NCBI GenBank assembly: GCA_016716225.1 | Contig: JADJWT010000001.1 | Location: forward strand, 1,302,001-1,366,000 | DNA from: Ignavibacteriota bacterium | GTDB taxonomy: Bacteria; Bacteroidota; Ignavibacteria; Ignavibacteriales; Melioribacteraceae | Reading direction: 5' to 3' | DNA: 64,000 bases | Part shown: positions 35,739 to 45,500 of the stretch, one piece after another | Numbering within the stretch: position 1 is the first letter of the stretch | Layout: every line of letters begins with the position of its first letter | Notes under the pieces: generated by a model | The model's database searches: none | The model's input: the letters and a program-made list of their open reading frames with translations, nothing else | What the model was told of the DNA's origin: nothing | Made by a program: the position numbers and the translations under genes

Positions 35739-37208
35739 ATGAAAAACAAAATTGATGTTTTTTTACCGGCTTTTGGAAATGAAATATTAGAAAGGACAAC
35801 AAATTCTCTTAAAAATTTTGAGATTATTAATTACATAAATGTTTTTACAAATGATGAGAATTTCTATCCCGAAAATTGTAAAATCTTGCAATCTAAAAAT
35901 ATTTTTTCATCAGAAACAATTAAATTGATTGCGGAAAATTCCCATACCGATTTTATCCTTTTTATCACAAAAAGTATAAGAATTGATTTCGGAAAATTCA
36001 GTTTGGAAAGATTTTTAAATGTTGCAAAAAATACCGGAGCAGGAATTGTTTATTCAAATTTTTATGAAACAAAGGAAAATCAAATAATTAAACATCCAAC
36101 AATTGATTATCAGTTAGGAAGTCTGCGCGATGATTTTGATTTTGGTCCGGTTTTATTAATCAACACAAATGCTTTAAAAGTAGCAGTAAAAAATTTTTCT
36201 GAAAATTATAATTCTGCAGGATTGTATAATCTGCGTTTAGCAATTTCGGAAAAATATTCCATCATTAGAATTCCGGAATTTCTTTACACAACAAACGAAG
36301 ATGACAATATAAAAAGCGGCGAAAAAATGTTTGATTATGTTGATCCGAAAAATCGGCAAAATCAAATTGAAATGGAAAAAGTTGTAACAAATCATCTTAA
36401 AAATATTGGCGCTTTTTTAACTCCGGAATTTCAAAAATTAAATTTTGAAGAAGTAAATTTTACAAATGAAGTATCGGTTATTATTCCGGTTAAAAATCGC
36501 AATAAAACAATTAGCGATGCAATAAAATCAGTGCTAAATCAGAAAACCAAATTAACTTTCAATTTAATAATTGTTGATAATCATTCTGATGACGGAACTT
36601 CGGAAATAATTAAAAGTTTTGCGGAAAATGACAAAAGAGTAATTCATATAATTCCCCAAAGAAAAGATTTGCAAATCGGCGGATGCTGGAATGAAGGAAT
36701 TTTGAATGAAAATTGTGGAAGATTTTCAATTCAATTGGATAGCGATGATTTATATTTCAATGAAAATACAGTTCAAAAAATAGTTGATAAATTTTATGAT
36801 GAAAAATGTGCGATGGTAATTGGTTCATACAAATTAACAAATTTTAAATTGGAAGAAATTCCCCCGGGAATTATTGATCATAAAGAATGGACGCCGGATA
36901 ATGGAAAAAATAATGCTTTGCGAATAAATGGATTAGGTGCTCCCCGCGCTTTTTATACACCGGTTTTGCGCGAAATTAAAATTCCAAATGTAAGTTACGG
37001 AGAAGATTATGCAGTTGGTTTAGCAATTTCAAGAGATTACCAAATTGGAAGAATTTATGAGCCGGTTTATTTGTGCAGAAGATGGGAAGGAAATTCCGAT
37101 GCGGATTTGGATATTGAAAAAACTAATGCAAATAATTTGTATAAAGATAGAATTAGAACTTTTGAAGTTTTAGCAAGACAAATTAAAAACAAAAATATCA
37201 GCCACTAA
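35739..37208 (+). CDS. GT2-family glycosyltransferase with N-terminal second domain
   Basis: A 489-residue protein. The C-terminal half (from about residue 243) is a GT-A domain: VSVIIPVKNRNKTISDAIKS, LIIVDNHSDDGT, IQLDSDDLYF (DSDD metal site) and YGEDYAVGLAISRDY. The N-terminal 230 residues have a similar Rossmann-like pattern (IDVFLPAFGNEILERTTNSL, DFILFITKSIRIDFG) and might be a degenerate second nucleotidyl-sugar domain. The enzyme should add sugars from an NDP donor in the cytoplasm. It sits 41 bases upstream of a DUF4922 gene; the two are probably co-expressed. Substrate unknown. Confidence 0.85.
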   Translation: MKNKIDVFLPAFGNEILERTTNSLKNFEIINYINVFTNDENFYPENCKILQSKNIFSSETIKLIAENSHTDFILFITKSIRIDFGKFSLERFLNVAKNTGAGIVYSNFYETKENQIIKHPTIDYQLGSLRDDFDFGPVLLINTNALKVAVKNFSENYNSAGLYNLRLAISEKYSIIRIPEFLYTTNEDDNIKSGEKMFDYVDPKNRQNQIEMEKVVTNHLKNIGAFLTPEFQKLNFEEVNFTNEVSVIIPVKNRNKTISDAIKSVLNQKTKLTFNLIIVDNHSDDGTSEIIKSFAENDKRVIHIIPQRKDLQIGGCWNEGILNENCGRFSIQLDSDDLYFNENTVQKIVDKFYDEKCAMVIGSYKLTNFKLEEIPPGIIDHKEWTPDNGKNNALRINGLGAPRAFYTPVLREIKIPNVSYGEDYAVGLAISRDYQIGRIYEPVYLCRRWEGNSDADLDIEKTNANNLYKDRIRTFEVLARQIKNKNISH

Positions 37209-37249
37209 TTCACGAATAAAATATAAGTGCTTTAGTCGCGAACACAAAT

Positions 37250-38245
37250 ATGGAAAATTTATTTCTTGCAGAAAATGAATTAAACAAATTTGGTAAAGTT
37301 GAAAATCTTTCTCAGAAAGTTGAAGCTTTATTAAATCAGCAGAAAGCCAATTGGGAATTGGTTAAAACTAATTTTGAATCTTTATCTCAAACAAAAATTA
37401 AAAAATTTCAATTCAAAAATTCTGAAATTAATATTCAATTTAATCCGGCACGAATTACATCAACATCTGCAAAGGTTGATAAAAAATCAATTGAAGAAAG
37501 AAAATGTTTTTTGTGCTTGGAAAATTTACCTTCCTCTCAAAAAGGAATTTTATTTAATAATGATTATTTAATACTTTGTAATCCATTTCCAATTTTTAAA
37601 CAGCATTTAACAATTCCAAAACTAAAACACATTCCTCAAAATATTGAAAATAATTTTCGCGATCTTTTAGAATTGAGTGAAGAATTACACGAAAAATTTT
37701 TTGTTTTTTATAACGGACCCAAATGTGGAGCTTCCGCGCCGGATCATTTTCATTTTCAAGCGGGATTAAAAAATGAAATTCCTATTTATAGTTTTATAAA
37801 CTCAAATGAAACTGATGAAAAATTATTTGTTGAAAAAAATAATGTAAAAATATTTTTAGTAAATAATGAAATTCAAAATTTCTTAATTATTAAATCAAAT
37901 AATAGAATTAAATTGGAAGAAAATTTTTACGAGATTCTAAATTCTGCAAAAAGAATTCTAAATAGTAACGAAGAACCGTTAATTAATATTTTATCTTTTT
38001 ATGAAAATGATATTTATAAAGTAATTATTTTCTTTAGAGAAAAACACAGACCAACTCAATATTTTGAAGAAGGTGAAAAAAAGTTGTTAGTAAGTCCCGC
38101 TTCTGTGGATTTGGGCGGATTGATAATTGTTCCGCGAGAAGAAGATTTTAATAAAATTACAAGATCAGATATTGAAAATATTTTTAAACAAGTTCATTTA
38201 AGTAAAGAAATACTGGAAAAAATTTTGAGTGAAATCTGTAAATAA
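37250..38245 (+). CDS. DUF4922 / HIT-like phosphorylase-nucleotidyltransferase
   Basis: A 331-residue protein. The HIT-superfamily active site HFHFQ lies at His166-x-His168-x-Gln170 (PDHFHFQAG), preceded by ERKCFLC (Cys86, Cys89), PFPIFKQHLTIP and NGPKCGASAPD. This is the layout of DUF4922 proteins and of GalT- or GDP-hexose-phosphorylase-like enzymes, which move a nucleotide between a sugar phosphate and a phosphate acceptor. The likely role is making or breaking an activated sugar for the GT2 enzyme next door. The exact substrate is not known from sequence. It ends shortly before the convergent regulator gene. Confidence 0.78.
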   Translation: MENLFLAENELNKFGKVENLSQKVEALLNQQKANWELVKTNFESLSQTKIKKFQFKNSEINIQFNPARITSTSAKVDKKSIEERKCFLCLENLPSSQKGILFNNDYLILCNPFPIFKQHLTIPKLKHIPQNIENNFRDLLELSEELHEKFFVFYNGPKCGASAPDHFHFQAGLKNEIPIYSFINSNETDEKLFVEKNNVKIFLVNNEIQNFLIIKSNNRIKLEENFYEILNSAKRILNSNEEPLINILSFYENDIYKVIIFFREKHRPTQYFEEGEKKLLVSPASVDLGGLIIVPREEDFNKITRSDIENIFKQVHLSKEILEKILSEICK

Positions 38246-38262
38246 AAAATATTAAAATAATT

Positions 38263-39408
38263 TTAATAAACTTTTATAGCAATAATACTAATATCATCTT
38301 CAAAATTTTCTGCTGTTGCGTTTGAAAAAACACTTTTTATTTTGTCAATCGGATCTTCGTCCTGAGTAATTTGCGCAATTGTTTGTTTAAGATTTCCTTC
38401 ACCAAAAAAATCTCCGTTTGTCATTCGCGTTTCAGGAATTCCATCTGTTATTAAATAAATAGCTTCACCGGGATTTAACGGAAGTTCAATATTTTGATAA
38501 TTCCCAATTTCTTTAAATCCTAAAAGAATTCCATTTGATTTAACACTTTTTACTGAATCCGAAGTTTTATAAATAATCGGCAAATCACCAGCTCCGGAAT
38601 ATTTTAAGATTTTGGTTTTGCTATTTATACAAACAACTGATAAAGTTATAAACACATCGGAAATTCGTTCATCCTTAAAAATTGCTTTATTTATTTTATC
38701 CAAAATTGTTGCTGGAGATAAATTGTGATCTGAATCTAAAATCATTCTAATTGCACTTCTAACATAACCGGCGTAAGCTACGGCAAAATACCAAGCTCCC
38801 CATTTTTTCCCCATAATATCGCCAAGAACAACAACTAAATTTTCTTCATCAACTTTGAAGTAATCAATAAAATCGCCACCGGGAACATTTTGAAAAGGTT
38901 TGTGCCAATGTTTAACTAACAATCCATCTAATTGCGGAAATTCATCGGGAACAACCTTAGCACTCATTGCGGTTGCGGCTTTTTGAACTTCGCCGACCGC
39001 CTTTTCTTTTTCCTTTTCTGATGTTTTTAAGATTGCATTAATTTTTGCGAGAACTATTTTTGGTCCGGATGTTTTTACGATATAATCTTCTACATGTAGA
39101 TCAAAACCTTCGAGAATATCTGATTCATCTCCTTTTGCGGTAAGAAATATGAAAGGAATCAATTTTGTTGAAGGATCTTCCAAAACTCTTTTTCTAAACT
39201 GATGTCCGTCAACTTCGGGCATCATAATATCACTTACAATTATATCTGGTTTGAATTCTTTTGTTTTAAGATATCCATCCAAACCATTTTCAGCCCAATC
39301 ACATTCGTAACCGGATTTTCTAAAGTTATAAAGGAAGAGTTTTGCAACAGATTCTTCGTCTTCAACAAGAAGAATTTTGTGACCTTTATTTTCCGGAGTA
39401 TTATTCAA
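38263..39408 (-). CDS. response regulator with PP2C (SpoIIE-type) phosphatase output
   Basis: A 381-residue protein. The N-terminal receiver has the acidic pair EDEE, phospho-acceptor Asp60 (DIIVSDIMMP) and the conserved Lys region YIVKTSG. A coiled linker of about 40 residues follows, then a PP2C-like domain (about 165-381) with VPGGDFIDYF, VVVLGDIMGKK and LITDGIPETR, the metal-binding set of SpoIIE/RsbU phosphatases. Activation of such proteins removes phosphate from STAS-domain anti-anti-sigma factors. The start is TTG 39408, with AGGGA upstream. It is the last gene of the kinase/NtrC unit (28 bases after NtrC). Confidence 0.9.
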   Translation of the reverse strand: MNNTPENKGHKILLVEDEESVAKLFLYNFRKSGYECDWAENGLDGYLKTKEFKPDIIVSDIMMPEVDGHQFRKRVLEDPSTKLIPFIFLTAKGDESDILEGFDLHVEDYIVKTSGPKIVLAKINAILKTSEKEKEKAVGEVQKAATAMSAKVVPDEFPQLDGLLVKHWHKPFQNVPGGDFIDYFKVDEENLVVVLGDIMGKKWGAWYFAVAYAGYVRSAIRMILDSDHNLSPATILDKINKAIFKDERISDVFITLSVVCINSKTKILKYSGAGDLPIIYKTSDSVKSVKSNGILLGFKEIGNYQNIELPLNPGEAIYLITDGIPETRMTNGDFFGEGNLKQTIAQITQDEDPIDKIKSVFSNATAENFEDDISIIAIKVY

Positions 39409-39436
39409 ATTAAATCCCTTTTTGAAGATTATCGAA

Positions 39437-40819
39437 TTAATTTCGACGAGATTTAATATCGTATTTTTCCATCAATCTATATAATGTTGCTCTTCCCACA
39501 TTTAATTTTTTTGAAGCATCAACAATATTTCCATTTGTAATTCGTAGCGCATGTTTAATTGCTTCGGCTTTAAGTCTTTCAAAAGGAATAATAGGTGCAT
39601 CTTCTGTAAATAATGGTCCCGTTGAATCTGAGTAACCATCGCTATCTGCAGCCAAAATTTGTGGAGGAAGAACTTCTAAATCAATATTATTTGTCTCTGA
39701 AAGAATCATACATCGTTCAATTGTATTTTCTAATTCTCTAACATTCCCGGGCCAATCATAATCATATAATAATTTTAATGCGGGTTTTGTAACTAAATTT
39801 ATTTGTCGACTCATTTTTTTATTGAATTCGGCTAGAAAATGATTTATAAGAATTACAATATCGCCGCGCCTTTCTCTAAGTGACGGAATATGAATTGGGA
39901 AGGAACTTAAACGATAATAAAGATCTTCTCTAAAATCACGATTTGCAACTGCTTCTTTTAAGTTAACATTGGTTGCTGAAATAATTCTAACATCTGTTTT
40001 AATTGTTTCATTTCCTCCTACTCTCTCAAATTCTTTCTGCTGAATTACTCTAAGAATTTTTGCTTGAAGAGACATTTCCATATCGCCGATTTCATCCAAG
40101 AAAATTGTTCCGCCGTTTGCCAATTCAAACTTTCCAATTTTTCTTTGATGCGCTCCAGTAAATGCACCGCGTTCATGACCAAATAATTCACTTTCCAATA
40201 ATTCACGTGGAATTGAAGCAGAGTTTACAACAACAAACGGTTCATTTTTTCTAATTCCGTTATAATGAATTGCACGCGCAATTAATTCTTTACCGGTTCC
40301 GCTTTCGCCATTTATTAAAACAGTAATATCATTATTTAAAACTTTTGTAACCATTTTAAAAACTTCTTGCATTTTTTTATCTGCTGAAACAATATTATCA
40401 AAACTATATTCATGCTGAAGATTTGTATTAAGTTCATCCACTCTTCTTTGCAGATCAAAATTCTTAATTGCATTTTGAATTGCTGGTTTTAATCTATTTT
40501 TATCTACCGGTTTTGGGAAATAATCAAATGCGCCTTCTCGAATGCATTCAAGCGCAACATCAATATTTCCTTGTGCGGAAAGCATAATTACCGGCAAATG
40601 TTTATTCATACGTTTTATTCGTTTAAGAAGTTCGGTTCCGCTTAAATCTGGAAGCATGATATCGAGAAGAATTAATTCCGGATTTTCATAAATATTTTCT
40701 AAAAGTTCAGAGCCATTTGTAAAAGTGCGAACATTATATTCCCACTCATTTTTAACCCAGTGAGTAATTAATTTTAGAATTGCTGGTTCGTCATCAACGA
40801 TAAATATTGTTTTTTCCAA
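39437..40819 (-). CDS. NtrC-family sigma-54-dependent response regulator
   Basis: A 460-residue regulator. The receiver has Asp53 (LILLDIMLP). The AAA+ domain has Walker A GESGTGKE (171-178), the sigma-54 contact loop GAFTGA (218-223), and Walker B GGTIFLDEIG (236-245). A Fis-type HTH ends the protein (GNIVDASKKLNVGRATLYRL). It activates sigma-54 promoters when phosphorylated, most likely by the PAS kinase coded 17 bases upstream. The start is TTG 40819 with GGGGT before it. No target promoter of the -24/-12 type was found in the window. Confidence 0.94.
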   Translation of the reverse strand: MEKTIFIVDDEPAILKLITHWVKNEWEYNVRTFTNGSELLENIYENPELILLDIMLPDLSGTELLKRIKRMNKHLPVIMLSAQGNIDVALECIREGAFDYFPKPVDKNRLKPAIQNAIKNFDLQRRVDELNTNLQHEYSFDNIVSADKKMQEVFKMVTKVLNNDITVLINGESGTGKELIARAIHYNGIRKNEPFVVVNSASIPRELLESELFGHERGAFTGAHQRKIGKFELANGGTIFLDEIGDMEMSLQAKILRVIQQKEFERVGGNETIKTDVRIISATNVNLKEAVANRDFREDLYYRLSSFPIHIPSLRERRGDIVILINHFLAEFNKKMSRQINLVTKPALKLLYDYDWPGNVRELENTIERCMILSETNNIDLEVLPPQILAADSDGYSDSTGPLFTEDAPIIPFERLKAEAIKHALRITNGNIVDASKKLNVGRATLYRLMEKYDIKSRRN

Positions 40820-40836
40820 TTTTTACCCCGTTAGTT

Positions 40837-42042
40837 TTAATTAAAACTATATTTAGGAAGTCTTATAATAAAGCTTGTTCCTTTGTTAACTTCGCTTTTA
40901 ACTCTAATAAGACCTTTATGTAAATCAATTATTTGTTTAACTGTAACTAATCCAAATCCGGCTCCGGTTAAGTTTAATCCGGTTCTTTTTATTTTGCTGA
41001 ATTTATCAAATAAGAAGGGAATATTATTTTCGGGAATTCCAACACCGGTATCACTTATAACAATTTCCACTTCTTTTAAAAATTCTTGAACAATTACTGT
41101 AATCCTTCCATTTTCTTTTGTGAATTTTACAGCGTTTGAAAGTATATAAGTTATTACTTTTTTTATACGTTCTTCATCGGCGTAAATCATTATCTCCGAT
41201 TGAGGAATATTTTCTGTTAATGTAATATTCTTAATCTCACTTTCAATCTTAATATTATTATTACATTCGTTAATTATATCAATAATGTTAAGCGAAGTTT
41301 TCTGTAATTTTTGTTTTTCACTTTCGAGTTCGGAAAAATCTAAAACATCATTTATTAATTTTGCAAGACGTTTACTTTCCGTTAAAATTACTTGATTAAA
41401 TTCTTCAGCTTTTTCCAAAGTTAAATTTTTATCCTCTGCAATTGTTTCTGCAAAACCAATTATTGATGCAAGCGGTGTTCTTAATTCATGTGAAACATTC
41501 GAAATAAATTCATTCTTCAAATTATTTAATTCATTTAAAACACTAATTTGCTGCTGTGCACGGTCTCTTTCAATTGCATTTAATCTATTTGCTTCCGTTA
41601 ATTTTGATAAAAGATCTTCAACTTTTCCTCTTTCTGCTTTAGCTTTACTTAAATTTGTTCCAACGCCAAAAAGGGAAGTTAATTTTTCATTTTGAAATAT
41701 TGGCGTTAGAGTGATTTCATATAATTGTTCAATTCCAACTTTGGGAATAATTTCTGTTTCAAACTTTACTGATGTTTTATTTGCAATAAGATTTTGAAAA
41801 GCCTCAGCAACTTTCGATTTATTTTTCTCGTTAAGTAATTCAAAAAAGTGTTTTCCAATTATATCATCCAGCTTAAAATGAGATTGCTTTAACAATGCAT
41901 TATTTGCAAATTCAACAATTCCGGAATCGTTTAATATGAAAACTATATCATTTGTCGAGTTAGTAAAAAGATGAAAATATTTACCGTAAGCAAGTGAAAT
42001 TGTATCATTTTCAGAAATTATATTAGAAATTAATTCATTCAT
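40837..42042 (-). CDS. PAS-domain sensor histidine kinase
   Basis: A 401-residue soluble kinase. A PAS domain spans about residues 23-135. A short coiled segment leads to the HisKA box NVSHELRTP with His185. The HATPase part has ILSNAVKFTKENG (N box), DTGVGIPENN (G1) and GAGFGLVTVKQI (G2). There is no transmembrane segment, so it senses a cytoplasmic signal. It is the first gene of the NtrC/PP2C unit and lies 17 bases before NtrC. The chosen ATG is 42042; TTG 42051 is a possible alternative. Confidence 0.92.
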   Translation of the reverse strand: MNELISNIISENDTISLAYGKYFHLFTNSTNDIVFILNDSGIVEFANNALLKQSHFKLDDIIGKHFFELLNEKNKSKVAEAFQNLIANKTSVKFETEIIPKVGIEQLYEITLTPIFQNEKLTSLFGVGTNLSKAKAERGKVEDLLSKLTEANRLNAIERDRAQQQISVLNELNNLKNEFISNVSHELRTPLASIIGFAETIAEDKNLTLEKAEEFNQVILTESKRLAKLINDVLDFSELESEKQKLQKTSLNIIDIINECNNNIKIESEIKNITLTENIPQSEIMIYADEERIKKVITYILSNAVKFTKENGRITVIVQEFLKEVEIVISDTGVGIPENNIPFLFDKFSKIKRTGLNLTGAGFGLVTVKQIIDLHKGLIRVKSEVNKGTSFIIRLPKYSFN

Positions 42043-42506
42043 TACTTTCAATAGTTTTCAAAATGAAACTTTTGTGATTCATAATAATTGTGAATTTAGT
42101 AAATTTTCGAAAATTGAGTTTTTAATTTATCAAAATAATACATCATTTTGTATTATAATTATACAATCGGAAAAAGTTTTGAAAAATTTAATGCAATTAT
42201 TAGGATTTGTTGCACTCTGTCAATATAAAAATGAGAAATGTAAAATTTTAGTACAGTTGGCTATTTTGTGAAGTTATCTCATTTAATTGTCCACAGTAAT
42301 AATATGTTAATTTTAATTTAGAATGTAAATTTTTATAATAAGATTGTATATCATTTTTTACAAGACCCAGAATCCAATTATAATTATTCGTAATATTTTT
42401 AGATTTTTACATAATCTTAAATAAGAGAAAACAACTTTTATGACTTTAAAATATAAATGCCGGAATTTCTTCCGGCACTTAGACTATTATATGTGTGAGT
42501 GAGAGA
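42043..42506. other. intergenic region between giant gene and kinase gene
   Basis: About 460 AT-rich bases. It must hold the promoter of the kinase/NtrC/PP2C unit and the end of the giant coiled-coil gene. Apart from the hairpin at 42458 I see no motif. A plus-strand frame at 42074 has no ribosome site or recognisable content. Confidence 0.35.
42458..42477 (-). terminator. hairpin after giant coiled-coil gene
   Basis: TGCCGGAA pairs with TTCCGGCA across a 4-base loop (8 pairs), 30 bases after the stop of the leftward giant gene. Read leftward it is followed by TTTATATTTT, which fits an intrinsic terminator. Confidence 0.65.
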
Positions 42507-45500
42507 CTAATCTAAATAACTTTGTATTGCATCTTCTAGATTATCGTAAAGTTTGAAAACTTTATCCATTCTTGTAATATAAAACATTGAAGATTCTGTA
42601 TGATCCCCCCAAACAATTCTTAAATCACCGCCTAAACTCATTGCTTTTTTAAGCGAACTTACCATTACGCCAAGTACCGTTGAATCTACAAATTCGCAAT
42701 GAGATAAATCAATTACAATTTTTGAATTGTGACTATTAAATAATGATGTTAAATATTCTTTGAATTTTGCTGCAATTTCCATTGTTGCTCTTGGAATATT
42801 TAATGTAACAACACTTACATCTCCATAAAGCAAATGTGAAAACTGTGAATAATTTGGCAAATCATTTTCTGATTTTGTTAAATCTGCCGAAAACTTATGT
42901 GCTTTAGAAATCACCGGTTCTTCTACTTCCAGAGATGAAAAATCATCATTTTCGGTTAAACTATTTTCAATATTTTCTTCCAAATCAAAATCAATAATTT
43001 CATCTTTTTCATCATTTACATTTCCGAAAGAAAATGCCGGCTTAATATCTTCATTCACAGCAAATTTCTCAAACTTTTCTTCCGATGCTTTCTTTTGTTC
43101 AATAATTTGTTTTTCAAATGCATTTGGTGGAATTACTTTTTCAATTACGGGTTTATTCTGCTGTTGAGCAATTAATTGGTTTCTTCCGGATTCAAGCTCA
43201 TTTATTCTTTCGTGAAGTTCGGCAATTTTTTCAATTTGATTTTCAATAATTGAATTCAATCTTTCTTCGGAAGATTCTTTTTCTAATGAACTATTATTGA
43301 ACATTTCCATTCTTTTTGAAAGCAATTCGAGTTCATCAGATTTCTTACTTGCTTCACTCTTGAAGTGATTTTTAGCATCATTCAGTCTTTCAACTTCATT
43401 TTTGAAATCTTCCAATTGCTCTTTTAGTTTAATAAATTCAATTTCTCTATCAGTTCGTTCCAGTTTAACTTGTGTTAATCGTTTTCCTTGCTCTTCGATA
43501 ATTGAATTTTTTTCTTCCATCAAAGAATCAAAATTATTTTTGATTTGTGAATATTGTTGAAGCTCGTTGGTTAATTCTTCAATCTTTTTATTGTATTCTT
43601 CAACTGATTCATTCTGAATTTCATTTTCACCAAAACTATTTTTTAATTGAAGTTCAGCAATAATTTCAGTTTTATTTTCAAGTTCAATTTCGTAAGATGA
43701 TTTAATTTCGGTTAACTCAGAAATTTTATTTTCCAATTCATGAATTTTTTCTTCAAACGATTTGCTAATTTCAGTACTAAAATCTTTTGCCGAGATTAAA
43801 TTGGTTATTTCGCAATTCAGTCTTTCAAGCTCCGAATCTTTTTCGCTAATAATATTTTGAGTGAATTCCAATTGAGATTTTAAATTCTCAATTTCAGTGG
43901 AAATTTTTGATAATTCCGAACTATCTTGATTTTTCTCATTCAAGATATTTTCGAAATTATACTTTAATTCATTTAATTGATTTTTAAGTTGTTCATTTTC
44001 AAAAGAAATTGTTTTATTTTCTTCAGTTTTTACGGAAAGTTCTAAAGTCAAATTTTCCAGTTTCTCATTTAACGATTCATATTTTTCGCTCAATGAATCT
44101 TTATTTAACAATTCACTTTCGATAAATGAAATTTGCTGATTTTGTTCTTCAATAAATTTCTGATTTGAAGAAATAATTTCATCGCGTTCTTTTATTGAAT
44201 TTTTTAAAGTTTCAATAGTTGAATTTAATGTAATTAAATTTTCTTGATCTGTTTTTACTGTTAATTCTAATTCAGAAAGTTTTGTACTTAAATCGTGAAT
44301 TTGATTTCTGTATTGATTTTCAGAAAAACCTACTTCTTTGAGCTGATTTTTATATTTTTCAATTTCTTCAATTAAATTCTTCGATTCATAATATTTTGAT
44401 GAAATTTGATTTTGATAAGCTTTTAGATCAATATTTAAAGTTTCTATTTCAGAATTAAGATATTGTATTTCTTTTACTTTTTCATTCAAATTTAACTTAT
44501 ATTCATTTTCTTTTTCACTAAGGTGAATTTCTTTAAGATTTAATTCATTTTTCGTATTTTCAATATTTTGTTGAAGTTCACCAATTTTTAATTTCAATTC
44601 ATTTTCATAAATATCTTTGTTAGAAATATTCTGCTCAAATTCTTGAATAATATTTTCTTTTTCAGAAATTAAGTTTTCAAGAGAATTCTTACTTGAAGTA
44701 ATTTCGGAAATTTGATTATCTTTTTCAGCAATTTCAGTTTTAGCAGATTCTATATCTTTATTTAAATTTTCTATTTGTAATTTTAATTCATTTTCCAAAT
44801 TATCTTTGGCAGAAATATTTTGCTCAAACTCACGAATAATATTTTCTTTTTCAGAAATTAAGTCTTCAAGAGAATTTTTGCTTAAAGTAATTTCAGAAAT
44901 TTGATTATCTTTTACAGCAATTTCAGTTTTAGCAGATTCTATATCTTTATTTAAATTTTCTATTTGTAATTTTAATTCATTTTCTAAATTATTACTTTCG
45001 AAAAGATTTTGTTCAAACTCCTTAATTAAAATATCTTTTTCAGAAATCGCTGATAGTGTATTTTCATTGGATTTTTTAAGATTTTCTATTTCAACATCTA
45101 ACTTTTCAATTTTGCCTAATAATTCATTTTCTAAAGAAATTTTAGATTTAAGTTTATTTTCACTTTCAAAAAGTTCACTTGCAATTATGTTTAGTTCACT
45201 AGATTTTTCTTCAAAACTTATTTTGTAATTGCTCAAGTCAATTTTCAAAACATCAATTTCTTTGTGCAGTTTGTTAAATTCATTTTCCTTCTCAAATAAA
45301 CTTTCTTTTAGTTCTATTTCAATTTGTGTTAATTTTGCTATTTCTTTAAGATTATTTTGAATTTCATTTTCTTGAATTTGTGTAACTTCATTATGACCTT
45401 TTTGTAGAATTTCAAGCTGCTCTTCAAGGAAAATTACAGATTTGTGTAATTCTTCAGCCAATCTGGATTTATCAACCAATCTTCGTTCAATTTCAGTTCG

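Noticed and set aside
42074..42271. 65-codon plus-strand frame between kinase and giant genes
   Set aside because: No ribosome site, no homology pattern, lies where a promoter is expected.
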